64,000 nt of DNA from Pseudonocardia sp. MH-G8 (GCF_002262885.1 NZ_NKYF01000033.1:1-64000), one strand, 5' to 3'; shown: positions 51,671 to 63,193, counted from the stretch's first letter. Numbers and translations are program-made. Notes: generated from the letters alone by a model not told the origin.

Positions 51671-53038
51671 CTAGAGCTCCGGTGCCGCCACCACTCCCGG
51701 CTCCACCCGTCGTGGCCGGTCCGGCCCGGGGCCGGCTGCTGCCGACAACCCGACGCCCCTCGTCTCCGGGGCCAGCCACAGCGAGATCACGAAGCCTGCG
51801 GCGACCACTCCGGCCAGGACGAACATCGTCGGGCCGACCCCGACTCCGACCAGCAGTTGCGGGAGCACGAAGGTGCTCAGAGCGGCCCCGATCCTGCTGA
51901 TCGACGTCGCCAGGCCCACGCCGGAGGCCCGGATCTCGGTCGGGAAGATCTCGGGGGGATAGACGCTCTCCAGGTCGGCCGCCGCGGAGATCACGAACGC
52001 CAGCACCAGCAGCGTGGGCAGCAGGACCGCGAGCGAGCCGTTCGGGTTCAGGCCGAGCACGACCAGCGTGACCCCGATGATGAAGAACGACCAGATGACG
52101 AACCCGCGCCGTGGCAGGCGGTCCATCAGCACGAGGCCCGCGAGGGCGCCGACCAGCAGCACACCGTTGTAGACGATCTCGCTGAGCGTCGAGTCCTCGA
52201 CGCCGAAGGCGGTGATGATCCCCGGGAGGAAGATCCCCACCGCGAAGTAGGGGAAGACCTGGCAGAAGTAGAAGGCACCGGCGAAGAAGGTCTGGCGGCC
52301 GTAGCGCCGCGTGAACAGGTCCCGGTAGCGGCTGCGCGGCGCGGTCACCTCCGCGGGGTCGAGGTCGTACTCCGGGCCGATGTAGGTCTTGATCACCCGC
52401 CGGGCCTCCTCGACCCGGCCCTTGCCGAGCAGCCACCGCGGGGACTCCGGGGCGCCGAGCCGCAGCAGCAGGGTGATCAGCGCGGGCACGGCGCTGCTGG
52501 CCAACATCCAGCGCCACGCGTCCGGGCCGGCCGCGCCCTGCAGCAGGACCCCGACGCCGTAGGCCGCCACGAAGCCGACGGTCCACGTCGCGTTCAGGCT
52601 GGCCATCATCCGGCCGCGCCACTTGCGCGGCGCGAACTCGGCCAGCAACGCACCGCCGATGGCGTAGTCCGCCCCGATGGCGATTCCCAGTACCAGGCGC
52701 AGGATGAGCAACGTGACCGCGCCGTCGGCGAAGAACTGCAACGCCGACGCCACCACGAAGACCACCAGGTCCGCGAGGTAGATCTTCTGCCGGCCGAACC
52801 GGTCGGTGACCGGGCCGAAGACCAGGGCACCGACGAACAGCCCGACCAGCACGGACGCGGCCATCGCGCCCTGCCACACCGGACCGAGCCCCATCGCCGG
52901 GGTGAGCAGGGGGAGCGCGAGCCCGATCGAGCCGATGATGTAGCCGTCGCAGAACAGGCCGCCCGCGGTGAAGACGGTGACCCGCAGGTGGAACCGGGTG
53001 AAGGGGGATTCGTCGAGCGAAAGGCCGGTAGGACTCAT
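51671..53038 (-). CDS. MFS transporter, sugar/aromatic-acid porter type
   Basis: 455 residues, ATG with AGGAGG nearby. Twelve membrane helices; motif A DRFGRQKIYLADL (about 84-96), GADYAIGGALLAEFAPRKWRGR, PESPRWLLGKGR before the central loop, PPEIFPTEIRASGVGLATSISRIGA and a closing APETRG mark the metabolite:H+ symporter/sugar porter group. It gives the cluster a second uptake or export route beside the ABC importer. Ligand unknown. Confidence 0.88.
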   Translation of the reverse strand: MSPTGLSLDESPFTRFHLRVTVFTAGGLFCDGYIIGSIGLALPLLTPAMGLGPVWQGAMAASVLVGLFVGALVFGPVTDRFGRQKIYLADLVVFVVASALQFFADGAVTLLILRLVLGIAIGADYAIGGALLAEFAPRKWRGRMMASLNATWTVGFVAAYGVGVLLQGAAGPDAWRWMLASSAVPALITLLLRLGAPESPRWLLGKGRVEEARRVIKTYIGPEYDLDPAEVTAPRSRYRDLFTRRYGRQTFFAGAFYFCQVFPYFAVGIFLPGIITAFGVEDSTLSEIVYNGVLLVGALAGLVLMDRLPRRGFVIWSFFIIGVTLVVLGLNPNGSLAVLLPTLLVLAFVISAAADLESVYPPEIFPTEIRASGVGLATSISRIGAALSTFVLPQLLVGVGVGPTMFVLAGVVAAGFVISLWLAPETRGVGLSAAAGPGPDRPRRVEPGVVAAPEL

Positions 53039-53066
53039 CGTTGATATTCCTCCTGCCGCGTGCGGT

Positions 53067-54260
53067 TCAGACCGCGCGTGCCGACTCGTGATGGAAGGTC
53101 GGGACGAAATCGGGATCGGTCAGGGCCCGCCGGTCCGACCGGAACGCCTCGATCGGATGGGGGGTGGCGCCCTCGGTGACGAGATCGGCGAGGATCTGGC
53201 CGAGCAAGCCGGCGAACTTGCCTCCGTGACCCGCACCCACGCACATCGCGACGCGGGGGTGGCCGGGCAGGGTGTCGGCGATGAACTCCCGGTCCGGAGG
53301 CATGTCGTACACGCAGGTCTTGCTCAGCCGCTCGGGGCCGAGGCCCGCCGGCAGGTGCTCGGCGACGAACCCACGCAGGACCTCGGTCTCGGCCGGGTCC
53401 GGTTCGAAGGACCGGGTCTCCTGGGTGACGAACCGGCCCGCCATGTCCCGGGCCAGTTTGATCGCCGGCTCCCCGTAGACCGGGAAGCCGTACCAGTCGT
53501 CCTCCCCGTGCCAGATCCAGACCGGGAACCGGTCCATGGCGAACTCGCGCAGGTTCGGTGTGGCGAAGTAGCCGACCTGCTCCTGGCTGAGCGTGATCGG
53601 CAGGTCGACGCCGAGGTCGGGCAGCAGTTGCCCGGTCCACGAGCCCGCGCAGAGCACGAGGTGGTCAGCGGTGAACGTGCCGCGCGGGGTGTGGACGACG
53701 TAGGCCTCGCCGACGCCGTCGATCCGGTGCACCGGTGTCTCGTCGAGCACGTCAATGCCGCGGGCACGCGCCAGCGCGAGGTGCGCGGCGGTGGCGTGCC
53801 GGATGTCAAGGATGCCGCCGTCGGGCTGGTGGATCCCCACCATCTCCCCCGGGAACCGCCACTGCGGCCAGCGAGCCCGCAACGCGTCGGTGTCGAGGTC
53901 CTCGAACGGGGTACCGACCGCCCGCAGCGCGTCGCGGGCCGCCGCCACCGCCGCCGCGCCGGGGCTCCCCGCCACGGCCATGTCCAGCCCGCCGGTGCGG
54001 TGCACGAGCCGCAGGCCGGTCTCGGCCTCGACGTGCTCCCAGGCGGCGTAGGCGGCGGGAGCCAGCCGCGTGTAGTCCGTGGAGTGGTAGGTGTGCCGGA
54101 TGATCCGCGAGTGGTCCTCCGACGCGCCGAACGTGTGGCCCGTCCGGAACCGCTCCAGGACCAGGACACTGCTGCTCCCGGCCTTCTCCGACAGCCAGTA
54201 GGCGGCGGCACTGCCCAGCGCGCCCGCACCGATCACGATGTGCGAATACCGCTCCCGCAC
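53067..54260 (-). CDS. Sarcosine oxidase-like flavin amine oxidase (second copy)
   Basis: 397 residues from GTG 54260, with GGAGG seven bases upstream. FAD loop VIGAGALGSAAAYWLSEKAG (about 9-28), GASEDHSRIIRHTYH, and the covalent-FAD motif CVYDMPPDREFIAD (Cys about 332) are conserved; VGAGHGGKFAGLLGQILADL closes the FAD domain. It resembles the paralogue at 42424-43551 (similar lengths, same motifs) but is clearly distinct. Likely oxidises an N-alkyl amino acid. Confidence 0.87.
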   Translation of the reverse strand: MRERYSHIVIGAGALGSAAAYWLSEKAGSSSVLVLERFRTGHTFGASEDHSRIIRHTYHSTDYTRLAPAAYAAWEHVEAETGLRLVHRTGGLDMAVAGSPGAAAVAAARDALRAVGTPFEDLDTDALRARWPQWRFPGEMVGIHQPDGGILDIRHATAAHLALARARGIDVLDETPVHRIDGVGEAYVVHTPRGTFTADHLVLCAGSWTGQLLPDLGVDLPITLSQEQVGYFATPNLREFAMDRFPVWIWHGEDDWYGFPVYGEPAIKLARDMAGRFVTQETRSFEPDPAETEVLRGFVAEHLPAGLGPERLSKTCVYDMPPDREFIADTLPGHPRVAMCVGAGHGGKFAGLLGQILADLVTEGATPHPIEAFRSDRRALTDPDFVPTFHHESARAV

Positions 54261-54357
54261 GCGGTCACCTCCCTGTACCCGCTGATGGCTCCCCAGCGTG
54301 GGCCCCGGCACGGGCAGCGGTCATGCACGCGCAGTGGGAAAGTACGACGCCCGCTTC

Positions 54358-55590
54358 CTACATCTGACGGAAGGCGCCGGCGTCGTCGATCCAGCCGGCC
54401 AGCCGGGCGAGCTTCACCCCGAGGTGGACGGTGAGCCGGTCGGCCCCGTCCCGCAGGTCGATGCCCGCGACCTGTTCGGCCCGGCCGAGCCGGTAGTACA
54501 GCGTGGTGCGGTGGATCCGCAGGGCCGCGGCGGTGCGCGCCGCGTCGCCCGCGTGGTCGAGGTAGGTCTCGAGCGTCTCCAGCAGGTGCGCGGAGCGCCC
54601 GTCGGCCAGCAGGCGGGCCACCGGCGCCGGGCAGCTCTGCGGTGTGAGGTCCTCCGGACCCAACCGGGCCAGCAGCGAGTACGCACCCAAGCGGTCCCAG
54701 ACGGCCACCGGGCCCGCGCCCGCCACGGCGCGCGCCACCCGCTGCGCACTCGTGGCGTGCCGGTAGGACGCCAACGCGTGCGCCAGGTCCGGCCCCGCGG
54801 AGCCGACGCCGACGGCGCACCCGACGTCCTCGCCGGCGAGTTCGCCGACCCGGGCCACCAGTCGCTCCGCCACCTCGACCGCGCTCACCTCCGCGTCGAG
54901 GGCGGCGGCGGAGAGCAGCAGCGTGAGGCCCGCTCCGGCCACCCGAACCAGTGCCGCACCCGCCGGCAGCGGCCGCACCGCGTACTCGGCCGCCGCGGAC
55001 AGCAGCACCTCCAGCTCCGGGGAGTCCCCCTCCAGCGCCGCCGCCAGGACGACGACCGGTCCGGGTTCGGTGAGCAGCCGCTCGTCGCGGGCGACGACCG
55101 CGGCGTGCGCGCGCCGTTCCCCGTCGGCGGACAGCAGGTCGAGCAGCAGGTCGGCCGCCCTGCGTTGCTGCTGCTCGTGCAGCATCAGGCTGCGATAGAG
55201 CACCACACCCGCGGCCTCCGCGGCTCGGGTGACCGGGGCCAGGTCGCCCTCGAACGCGCTGCCGTCCGGGTCGATCAGCCACAGGTAGCCCAGCAGCAGG
55301 CCGTGGCACCGGACGGGAGCGCAGATCCGCCCGTGCACCCCGAGCGCGTCGTCGGGCGGCATCCAGCCCGGCTCGTGCCATCCCGAGATCCCGTGGGACA
55401 TGACGTACCGGACGTTCTCCGGCCCCACCTCCCGGTGCAGCACCGACTCGATCCGGGCCCGGTCCTCGTCACCGAAGTGCCGGCTCGCCGCAAGTAGCTT
55501 GATCTGCGGATCGTCGATGGCGACCGAGCGCTCCAGCCGCGCCGCCAGCGAGTCCACGATGTCCTGCAGCATTCGGTCGGCGTGCTGCAC
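54358..55590 (-). CDS. CdaR/PucR-family regulator
   Basis: 410 residues from GTG 55590 (ATG 55572 also possible; the frame is open to 55632). The N-terminal half is a GAF-like sensor domain (ASRHFGDEDRARIESVL, GRICAPVRCHGLLLGYLWLIDPDGS). The C-terminus has the PucR helix-turn-helix: LLETLETYLDHAGDAARTAAAL, HRTTLYYRLGRAEQVAGIDL (about 340-385). It heads the minus-strand cluster and is probably its activator. A LysR-type box lies about 60 bp upstream of its start. Confidence 0.83.
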   Translation of the reverse strand: MQHADRMLQDIVDSLAARLERSVAIDDPQIKLLAASRHFGDEDRARIESVLHREVGPENVRYVMSHGISGWHEPGWMPPDDALGVHGRICAPVRCHGLLLGYLWLIDPDGSAFEGDLAPVTRAAEAAGVVLYRSLMLHEQQQRRAADLLLDLLSADGERRAHAAVVARDERLLTEPGPVVVLAAALEGDSPELEVLLSAAAEYAVRPLPAGAALVRVAGAGLTLLLSAAALDAEVSAVEVAERLVARVGELAGEDVGCAVGVGSAGPDLAHALASYRHATSAQRVARAVAGAGPVAVWDRLGAYSLLARLGPEDLTPQSCPAPVARLLADGRSAHLLETLETYLDHAGDAARTAAALRIHRTTLYYRLGRAEQVAGIDLRDGADRLTVHLGVKLARLAGWIDDAGAFRQM

Positions 55591-55645
55591 GGCAGGCGAT
55601 GCTACCGGTCGTACCCGCCTGGGTCCGGGCACGTTCCCGTCGCAG

Positions 55646-55668
55646 CCATAGGCTCCCTCTATCGATCG
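55646..55668. promoter_or_regulatory. LysR-type box upstream of the CdaR/PucR gene
   Basis: GCCATAG-N7-CTATCGATCG (ATAG at 55648-55651, CTAT at 55659-55662) matches the LysR T-N11-A pattern. It nearly repeats the box at 56610-56624 in the lysR/sulfatase gap, which is followed by CGGTCG. It overlaps the end of the lysR coding region and precedes the CdaR/PucR gene. Confidence 0.55.
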
Positions 55669-56570
55669 AGGTCGGCGAATTCCGACGGGCGCCCACCGGT
55701 CGCGGAGACCACCATCCGCACGAACGCCCGTGCGGCCGGCGAGAGCGGCTCCCGCCGCCAGAGCAATTGCACCCTGCGCACGACGCGCGGATCGAGGCCC
55801 GCCACCCGTGCTCCCTGCCGGGCGGCGTCCTCGGCCATCGACCGGGGCAGCAGCGTCACGCCCGCGCCGGCGAGCACCAGCGGGACGATGGCCGCCCGGT
55901 GGGGTGTCTCGACCGCGACCCGCAGCGGCACGCCCGCGTCGGACAGGGCGAACTCCAGCAGCGCGCGGCTCGCGGTGCCCGGCGGGGTGACGATGAGGTC
56001 GAACGTCACCACCTGGGCAACCCTCAACGACTCCCCGCGGCCGATGCCCGCATCCGGTGGGAGGACGACCAGCACCTCCTGATCAGGCAGTTCGTAGGAC
56101 CGCAGATCACCGACCGGAGCCGAGAAGTCGGTCAACCCCAGTTCGGAGTGCCCGGTGCGGATCATCTCCACCACCGCGGCCCCGTGCTCGGGGTCCTCGA
56201 TGCCGACGGTGATCGCGGGGTGGGCCTGCCGGAACGCGCCGACCAGACCGGCCAACGGGTGCACGGCCAGGGTCGTCTGCGCCACGATGGCAAGGCGGCC
56301 CGCGGTCAGGTCGCTCACCATCTGCACGGAGGCGCGGGCCGCGGCGAAGTCCCGCAACACCTGCTGGGCGGGCCGCAGCAGCGCCTCGCCCGCCGGGGTG
56401 AGCCGGACACCGCGGCTGAGCCGGTGGAACAACTGGGCCCCGACCTCGCGTTCGACGGTCTTGATCGCATGCGACAGCGACGGCTGCGCCACGCGCAGCG
56501 ACGCGGCCGCACTGGTGAAGCTGCCGTGCGCCGCGACCGCGAGGAAGTACTCGAGCTGCCGACGGTCCAC
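55659..56570 (-). CDS. LysR-family regulator
   Basis: 303 residues from GTG 56570 with GGGAGG just upstream; the frame extends to 56696 without conserved sequence. The classic LysR helix-turn-helix (about 1-60: RRQLEYFLAVAAHGSF, SAAASLRVAQPSLSHAIKTVE) and the effector domain with GAFRQAHPAITVGI, GLTDFSAP and AGAGVTLLPRS are present. Divergent from the arylsulfatase gene, which it probably regulates through the ATAG-N7-CTAT box between them. Confidence 0.9.
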   Translation of the reverse strand: MDRRQLEYFLAVAAHGSFTSAAASLRVAQPSLSHAIKTVEREVGAQLFHRLSRGVRLTPAGEALLRPAQQVLRDFAAARASVQMVSDLTAGRLAIVAQTTLAVHPLAGLVGAFRQAHPAITVGIEDPEHGAAVVEMIRTGHSELGLTDFSAPVGDLRSYELPDQEVLVVLPPDAGIGRGESLRVAQVVTFDLIVTPPGTASRALLEFALSDAGVPLRVAVETPHRAAIVPLVLAGAGVTLLPRSMAEDAARQGARVAGLDPRVVRRVQLLWRREPLSPAARAFVRMVVSATGGRPSEFADLDR

Positions 56571-56607
56571 GCGTCCTCCCCTGGCCTCGACCCGGGCCCC
56601 GATCGTG

Positions 56608-56630
56608 CCATAGTTTTCTTCTATCGGTCG
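56608..56630. promoter_or_regulatory. LysR-type box in lysR/sulfatase divergent region
   Basis: GCCATAG-N7-CTATCGGTCG, with ATAG at 56610-56613 and CTAT at 56621-56624, lies 38 bp upstream of the lysR start and fits the T-N11-A consensus. The near-identical second copy at 55646 supports its being a real site. Confidence 0.65.
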
Positions 56631-56801
56631 GATCGAAAACCGGTCTCGGACCGGCGCCGCACGCCGTTGACCGATCCACCACGCGCATGTGATCATGCAC
56701 TGGACCGATTTGAGGGCCAGGAATTCTCAGGGCCGACTCGTCGGTATTCCATTCGCCATTCGGACGATCCTGCAATTCGTCAACAGAAAAGAGGATTCAG
56801 C

Positions 56802-59156
<2,355 letters not shown>

Positions 59157-59174
59157 TACAGGTCCGCCGCCCCG

Positions 59175-60389
59175 TCATCCCAGGGGGCTGCGCGGCAGCA
59201 GCCGGTCGGCCACGATCTTGCGCTGGATCTCGCTGGTGCCCTCGAAGATCGTGGTGAGGCGGGCGTCGCGCCAGTGCCGCTCCACCTGGTGCTCGGTGGT
59301 GTAGCCGTTGCCGCCGTGCAGCTGGATGCCGTCGCCGGTGACCTCGGCGGCCATCTCGGTGGCGAGCAGCTTCACCATCGCCGCCTCCCGCTCGCACGGT
59401 TCACCCTGGTCGATGCGGTGCGCGACGTGCTGGTAGAACGACCGCGCCTGCTCCACCCGCGCCGCCATCGTGGCAAGCGTGAACCGGACGGCCTGGAAGT
59501 CGCCGATCGGGTGGTCGAACTGGCGCCGCTGCTGCAGGTAGCCGATGCAGTCCTCCACCGCCGCGCGGGCCAGCCCGACCGCGCGGGCCGCGGTGTGCAC
59601 GCGCGCGATGTTCAGCCACGCCTGCGTGGAGGCGAAACCCTCGCCGCCGCCGGTGAGCTGGTTCGACACCGGCACCCGCACGCCGTCGAACTCCAGGTCC
59701 CAGGTGACGAAGCCGTGGTACCCGATCTTGTCGATCGGGGTGCCGGTGATCCCGGGCGGGAACGCGTCGCGCTCCTTCTCCAGCACGAGCGTGGCCAGGC
59801 CCGCGGAGCGCCGCTCCCCCGGTCCGGGATCGCTGGTGCGCACCAGGATCTGGATGAAGTCGGCGGCCTTGGCATTGCCGGTCCAGCGCTTGCGCCCGGT
59901 GACCACGAACTCGTCGCCGTCGCGCTCGGCGCGCGTCTGCACCGCCGCCAGGTCCGACCCGGCGTCCGGCTCCGACAGCGCGATCGCGCCGATCCACTCG
60001 CCGCGCGCGCTGCGCCGCAGCAGGTCCGCGCGCCGCTCCCCGTCCGCGACGCCGGTGCCGGCGCCCTGCGCGCGGGCGATGATCGACCCCACGCTCATCC
60101 ACGCCCGGGCCAGCTCCTCGGCCACCATGCAGTACTCGAACGCACCCAGCCCCAACCCGCCGTACTCGGTGGGGACGGTGATCCCGAAGTAGCCGAGCGC
60201 GCCCATCTCGTCGAGCAGCTCCCGCGGGATCTCCCCCTTGCGCGGGTCCAGCTCGTCGGCCAGCGGCAGGACGCGGCCCATCGCGAACTCGCGGGCCTGC
60301 TCCTGCAGCTCCTCCCGCTCACGGGTGTGGAACGGTGAAGACACGACCGGCACCGGCGCCTCGAGCTGCTCCGGGTTCGCCTCGCTCAT
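59175..60389 (-). CDS. Acyl-CoA dehydrogenase
   Basis: 404 residues from ATG 60389 with AGAGGAA upstream; the frame continues to 60569 without conservation. ALSEPDAGSDLAAVQTRAE (about 146-164), FVVTGRKRWTGNAKAADF, HPIGDFQAVRFTLATM, and the C-terminal GNGYTTEHQVERHWRDARLTTIFEGTSEIQ region contain FAD- and substrate-binding residues and the catalytic Glu of FEGT (about 386). It introduces a 2,3-double bond in an acyl-CoA. Convergent with the sulfatase gene, alone in its unit. Substrate unknown. Confidence 0.9.
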   Translation of the reverse strand: MSEANPEQLEAPVPVVSSPFHTREREELQEQAREFAMGRVLPLADELDPRKGEIPRELLDEMGALGYFGITVPTEYGGLGLGAFEYCMVAEELARAWMSVGSIIARAQGAGTGVADGERRADLLRRSARGEWIGAIALSEPDAGSDLAAVQTRAERDGDEFVVTGRKRWTGNAKAADFIQILVRTSDPGPGERRSAGLATLVLEKERDAFPPGITGTPIDKIGYHGFVTWDLEFDGVRVPVSNQLTGGGEGFASTQAWLNIARVHTAARAVGLARAAVEDCIGYLQQRRQFDHPIGDFQAVRFTLATMAARVEQARSFYQHVAHRIDQGEPCEREAAMVKLLATEMAAEVTGDGIQLHGGNGYTTEHQVERHWRDARLTTIFEGTSEIQRKIVADRLLPRSPLG

Positions 60390-62267
60390 CGGTGTTCCTC
60401 TCGTCCTCGGTGGCCGCTCGCGACCACTGTGCCCCCTGCGTGGGCGGTCCACGCCCGGACCGCGGGGTCCGGTCCGTCCCAGGCTGTCCACGACGGTGGT
60501 CGGGCCCGGCGTGAACGTTCTGAGCCGCACGTCAGCCTCCCCACCACCGCACTCACGTACGTCTCGCACCCCGGCGCGCCGGGATGATCGCCTCGCGTTC
60601 CGCTGAACGCACCTTTCTCGCGATCAGATGGACGTGAACCTTCCTGTGGGTGGGCCGTTCCCGGCTCGCGGCCGCTTGCCCCGCGCCTCCTGCCCTGGCG
60701 AGGAACGCCTCACTGTCCATGATCGCCGGTTCGGCGCAGAAGCGGCAGCATCGAGCGTGTTGCCGAATCGGGGCCCGCGGCCGCGCAATGGTGATCGCTG
60801 CGAGAAGCACCAGACATCGCCGCAACAACACCCACGCACTCCTCACACCGATCACCCGGCCCTGACCGCTCCGACACGTACGCCACCGTCGCCGCGACAG
60901 CACCCACGCACTGCTCGGACCGATCACCCAACCCTGATCGCAGCGAGAAGCACCAGACGGCGCCTCGACAGCACCCACGCACTTCTCACACCGATCACCC
61001 GGCCGTGATCCTCCGACAAGTACGCCACCGTCGCAGCACCCGCACCCAGGTGCCGATCAGATCGATCACCGCGCACCGCGCCCCGACCGGCAGCGTCGAT
61101 CACGGGCGGACGGTCGTGACCGAAGATCGACCGACCACCATGTGCCCGTGATCGACGCAGCAGCCGCGGTGCGGGCCTGACCGATTCGGCAACAGGCTCC
61201 CCCTGCAGCCCATGTCCCGATCCCGCCCGATCATTGGGGTGGCCATGCCTCGAACCGGCCCCGATGATCACCGGGAAGGGGTGGATCGGGACCACCGCAA
61301 GGTGCGCGAGCACGCAGCAGCGACGGACTCGTCGCGGACAGGCCTGGGCCCGCGCCGGGGACGGCCGCCCACCCAACCCCGATATTCGGCAGTTCTGCCA
61401 ACCCGGCCACCCCACCGACGGGCAGGAGCAGGGGAAACCCGACCGACTGCGCCCAAGGCCAGGGCCGGGGTGTGAGGCAGTGGTCGCGAGCCGGGAACGG
61501 CCCGCCCACAGGAGATTCCACGACGACGTAGACGTGAGAGGGGTTGGATCTTCCCCCAACCCCGCTCACGTCTACCTGGTCATGCAACGGGCACGGAACC
61601 TGGGCGGCCACGTCCGCAGGATGCGCCACGAGCGAGACCTCAGCGGGGTTGGATCTCCAGCAGACCCCGCTCACGTCTCATTGATCATGCAACGGCCGCG
61701 GTCGGGAACGCGAGGTGGCCGTGATCAGCGAAAATGGTGCGAGGGCGACAGATCGAGCGTGCGGCCGACCCGGGCCTCGGATGCCCGATGGTGATCGCTG
61801 CGAGAAGCACCTGACGTCGCCGCGACAGCACTCACGCACTGCTCGGACCGATCACCCGGCCCCGAACACCCCGACAAGTACGCCACCGTCGCAGCACCCG
61901 CACCCACGCACTGCTCAGACCGATCAACCGGCCCCGAACACCCCGACAAGTACGCCACCGTCGCAGCGACCGCTGCCAGGTGCTGATCAGATCGATCACC
62001 GCGGATCGCGTCCCGCCCGCCAGCGCCCGCGGTGCGGCCCCGTGACCGATTCGGCAACAGGCTCCATCTCGCCGTTCCTGCACCGAATTGGTGATCACGT
62101 CGCCGTTCTCCCGACCGCACCCTGTGCGCCTCACGGCGGGGGCACGCACCTTCCGGGTGCGGCACACATGTCCGGACGTGTGTGCCGGAGTCGGGAGGTG
62201 TGTGCGGCCCACCGCCGGTGGTCTCGGCGGGCACCCTGGGGCTGCGTCCCGCGGACCGTCCAGGTGA
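60390..62267. repeat. 1.9-kb noncoding region with dispersed and tandem repeats
   Basis: No credible gene; long open frames on either strand translate repeated DNA (for example the recurring VIGPSSAWVLSRR on the minus strand). Contents: palindrome GCGTTCCGCTGAACGC (60595-60610). A block of about 0.3-0.4 kb occurs twice (60789-61203 and 61789-62065). Inside it a 33-bp core like CACCCACGCACTGCTCGGAC... recurs at 60829, 60901, 60972, 61829 and 61901, spaced 71-72 bp within each block. Segments 61202-61515 match 38.5-38.9 kb. Segment 60642-60675 is inverted relative to 61480-61512. Two long hairpins lie at 61529-61574 and 61634-61679. Confidence 0.85.
61529..61679. repeat. Pair of long hairpins in tandem
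   Basis: Stem 1: 61529-61547 pairs with 61556-61574 (18 of 19 bases), 8-base loop. Stem 2: 61634-61649 pairs with 61664-61679 (14-15 of 16). Both contain the core GCGGGGT/ACCCCGC with ACGTGAG flanks and are followed by a shared TCATGCAACGG. They are tandem diverged copies about 105 bp apart. No T-run follows, so a simple terminator is unlikely. Confidence 0.7.
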
Positions 62268-63044
62268 TCAGCTACTCGCAGCGGGCGAGCCCCCCGCCCC
62301 GCCCTCCTCCACCGGGGGCATGAGGGCGCGCAGCCACCGCTCGGTCTGCGCTACGTGGGCCTCCGCCGCGCCCGCGGCGGCGCCCGGGTCCCGGTCGGCG
62401 ATCGCCGTGGCCAGCACGCGGTGGTCCTCGTCGCTCTTGCGCCGCAGCTCGGGGCCTTCGGGGAAGGTGAAGATCTGGTACTTGCGGGAGCGGGAGCGGA
62501 AGACGGCGAGCAGGGAGGCGAGGGCAGGGTTCCCGCCGCTGCGGGCGATCTCGGCGTGGAAGCGGTGGTCGAGCTCCGACGCCTCGGCCGGGTCGTCGGT
62601 GGCCGCCATCGCCTCGATGAGCGAGAAGAGGGTCTCCACCGTCTCCGGGGTTCTTCGGGCGGCGGCCGCGGCCGCGGCGTGAGCCTCCAGGACGCGCCGG
62701 ATCTCGTACATCTCCAGCAGGCCCGACAGCGGCAGGAGCTCGAAGGTCAGTGACAGGCTGCCGATGACGTCCTCGGGCCGCAGCGGCGAGACGTAGGTGC
62801 CGGAGCCGTGCCGCGGCTCCAGGACGCCCAGGGCCGCGAGCATCCGCACGGCCTCGCGCAGCGACCCCCGCGACACTCCCAGCTCGGCGCAGAGGTCGCC
62901 CTCGGGCGGGATGCGCTCGCCCGCGCCGAGACGGCCGATCGCGATCATGTGCCGTAGCCCGTGGAACGCCTTCTCGACTGCGGACACCGGTCTCCTCCTG
63001 ATCCGCGCGGGCACCTGGCGGACGTCCGCACTGTAGCGAGTCAT
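62268..63044 (-). CDS. FadR-type GntR regulator
   Basis: 258 residues from ATG 63044 (the frame extends to 63071). Winged helix about 20-88 (VEKAFHGLRHMIAIGRLGAGERIPPEGDLCAELGVS, cited by region, then RGSLREAVRML and GSGTYVSP). The FCD domain follows with ELDHRFHAEIARSGGN and DEDHRVLATAIAD. Divergent from the class V PLP enzyme at 63194. A FadR-type operator lies in the 149-bp gap, so mutual regulation is likely. Confidence 0.87.
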   Translation of the reverse strand: MTRYSADVRQVPARIRRRPVSAVEKAFHGLRHMIAIGRLGAGERIPPEGDLCAELGVSRGSLREAVRMLAALGVLEPRHGSGTYVSPLRPEDVIGSLSLTFELLPLSGLLEMYEIRRVLEAHAAAAAAARRTPETVETLFSLIEAMAATDDPAEASELDHRFHAEIARSGGNPALASLLAVFRSRSRKYQIFTFPEGPELRRKSDEDHRVLATAIADRDPGAAAGAAEAHVAQTERWLRALMPPVEEGGAGGSPAASS

Positions 63045-63149
63045 CAGAACTGTCGGGGGCGAGAGCGCCAAGTCGTCTAACGACTATGCGAGATCCGCAC
63101 TTGAATGTCGCGATCGAGCCTGCCAAGGTGTCGAGTCATCGGACCTGTC
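63037..63149. promoter_or_regulatory. FadR-type operator and direct repeats in divergent region
   Basis: AGTCGTCTAACGACT (63071-63085) is a 6-3-6 palindrome whose core TCGTCTAACGA fits TNGTNNNACNA. CGAGTCATCAGAACTGTC (63037-63054) and CGAGTCATCGGACCTGTC (63132-63149) are near-identical direct repeats flanking it, one in front of each gene. Confidence 0.55.
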
Positions 63150-63193
63150 ACCAGCACCGTCCGATGTCATTCGATCTGGAGATGTGAAGCCCC

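Noticed and set aside
60553..61559. Minus-strand ORFs of 141 and 211 residues as hypothetical proteins
   Set aside because: They translate the tandem repeats, the 71-bp spacing breaks the frame, and no ribosome site or conserved domain is seen.
61529..61574. Intrinsic terminator
   Set aside because: A long stem but no T-run, over 1 kb from any gene end, and present as two tandem copies; more like a repeat-encoded palindrome.
60829..61933. CRISPR array (33-bp repeats with about 38-bp spacers)
   Set aside because: The spacers resemble one another and the repeats vary, only two to three units occur per block, and no cas genes are present. It is a diverged tandem repeat.
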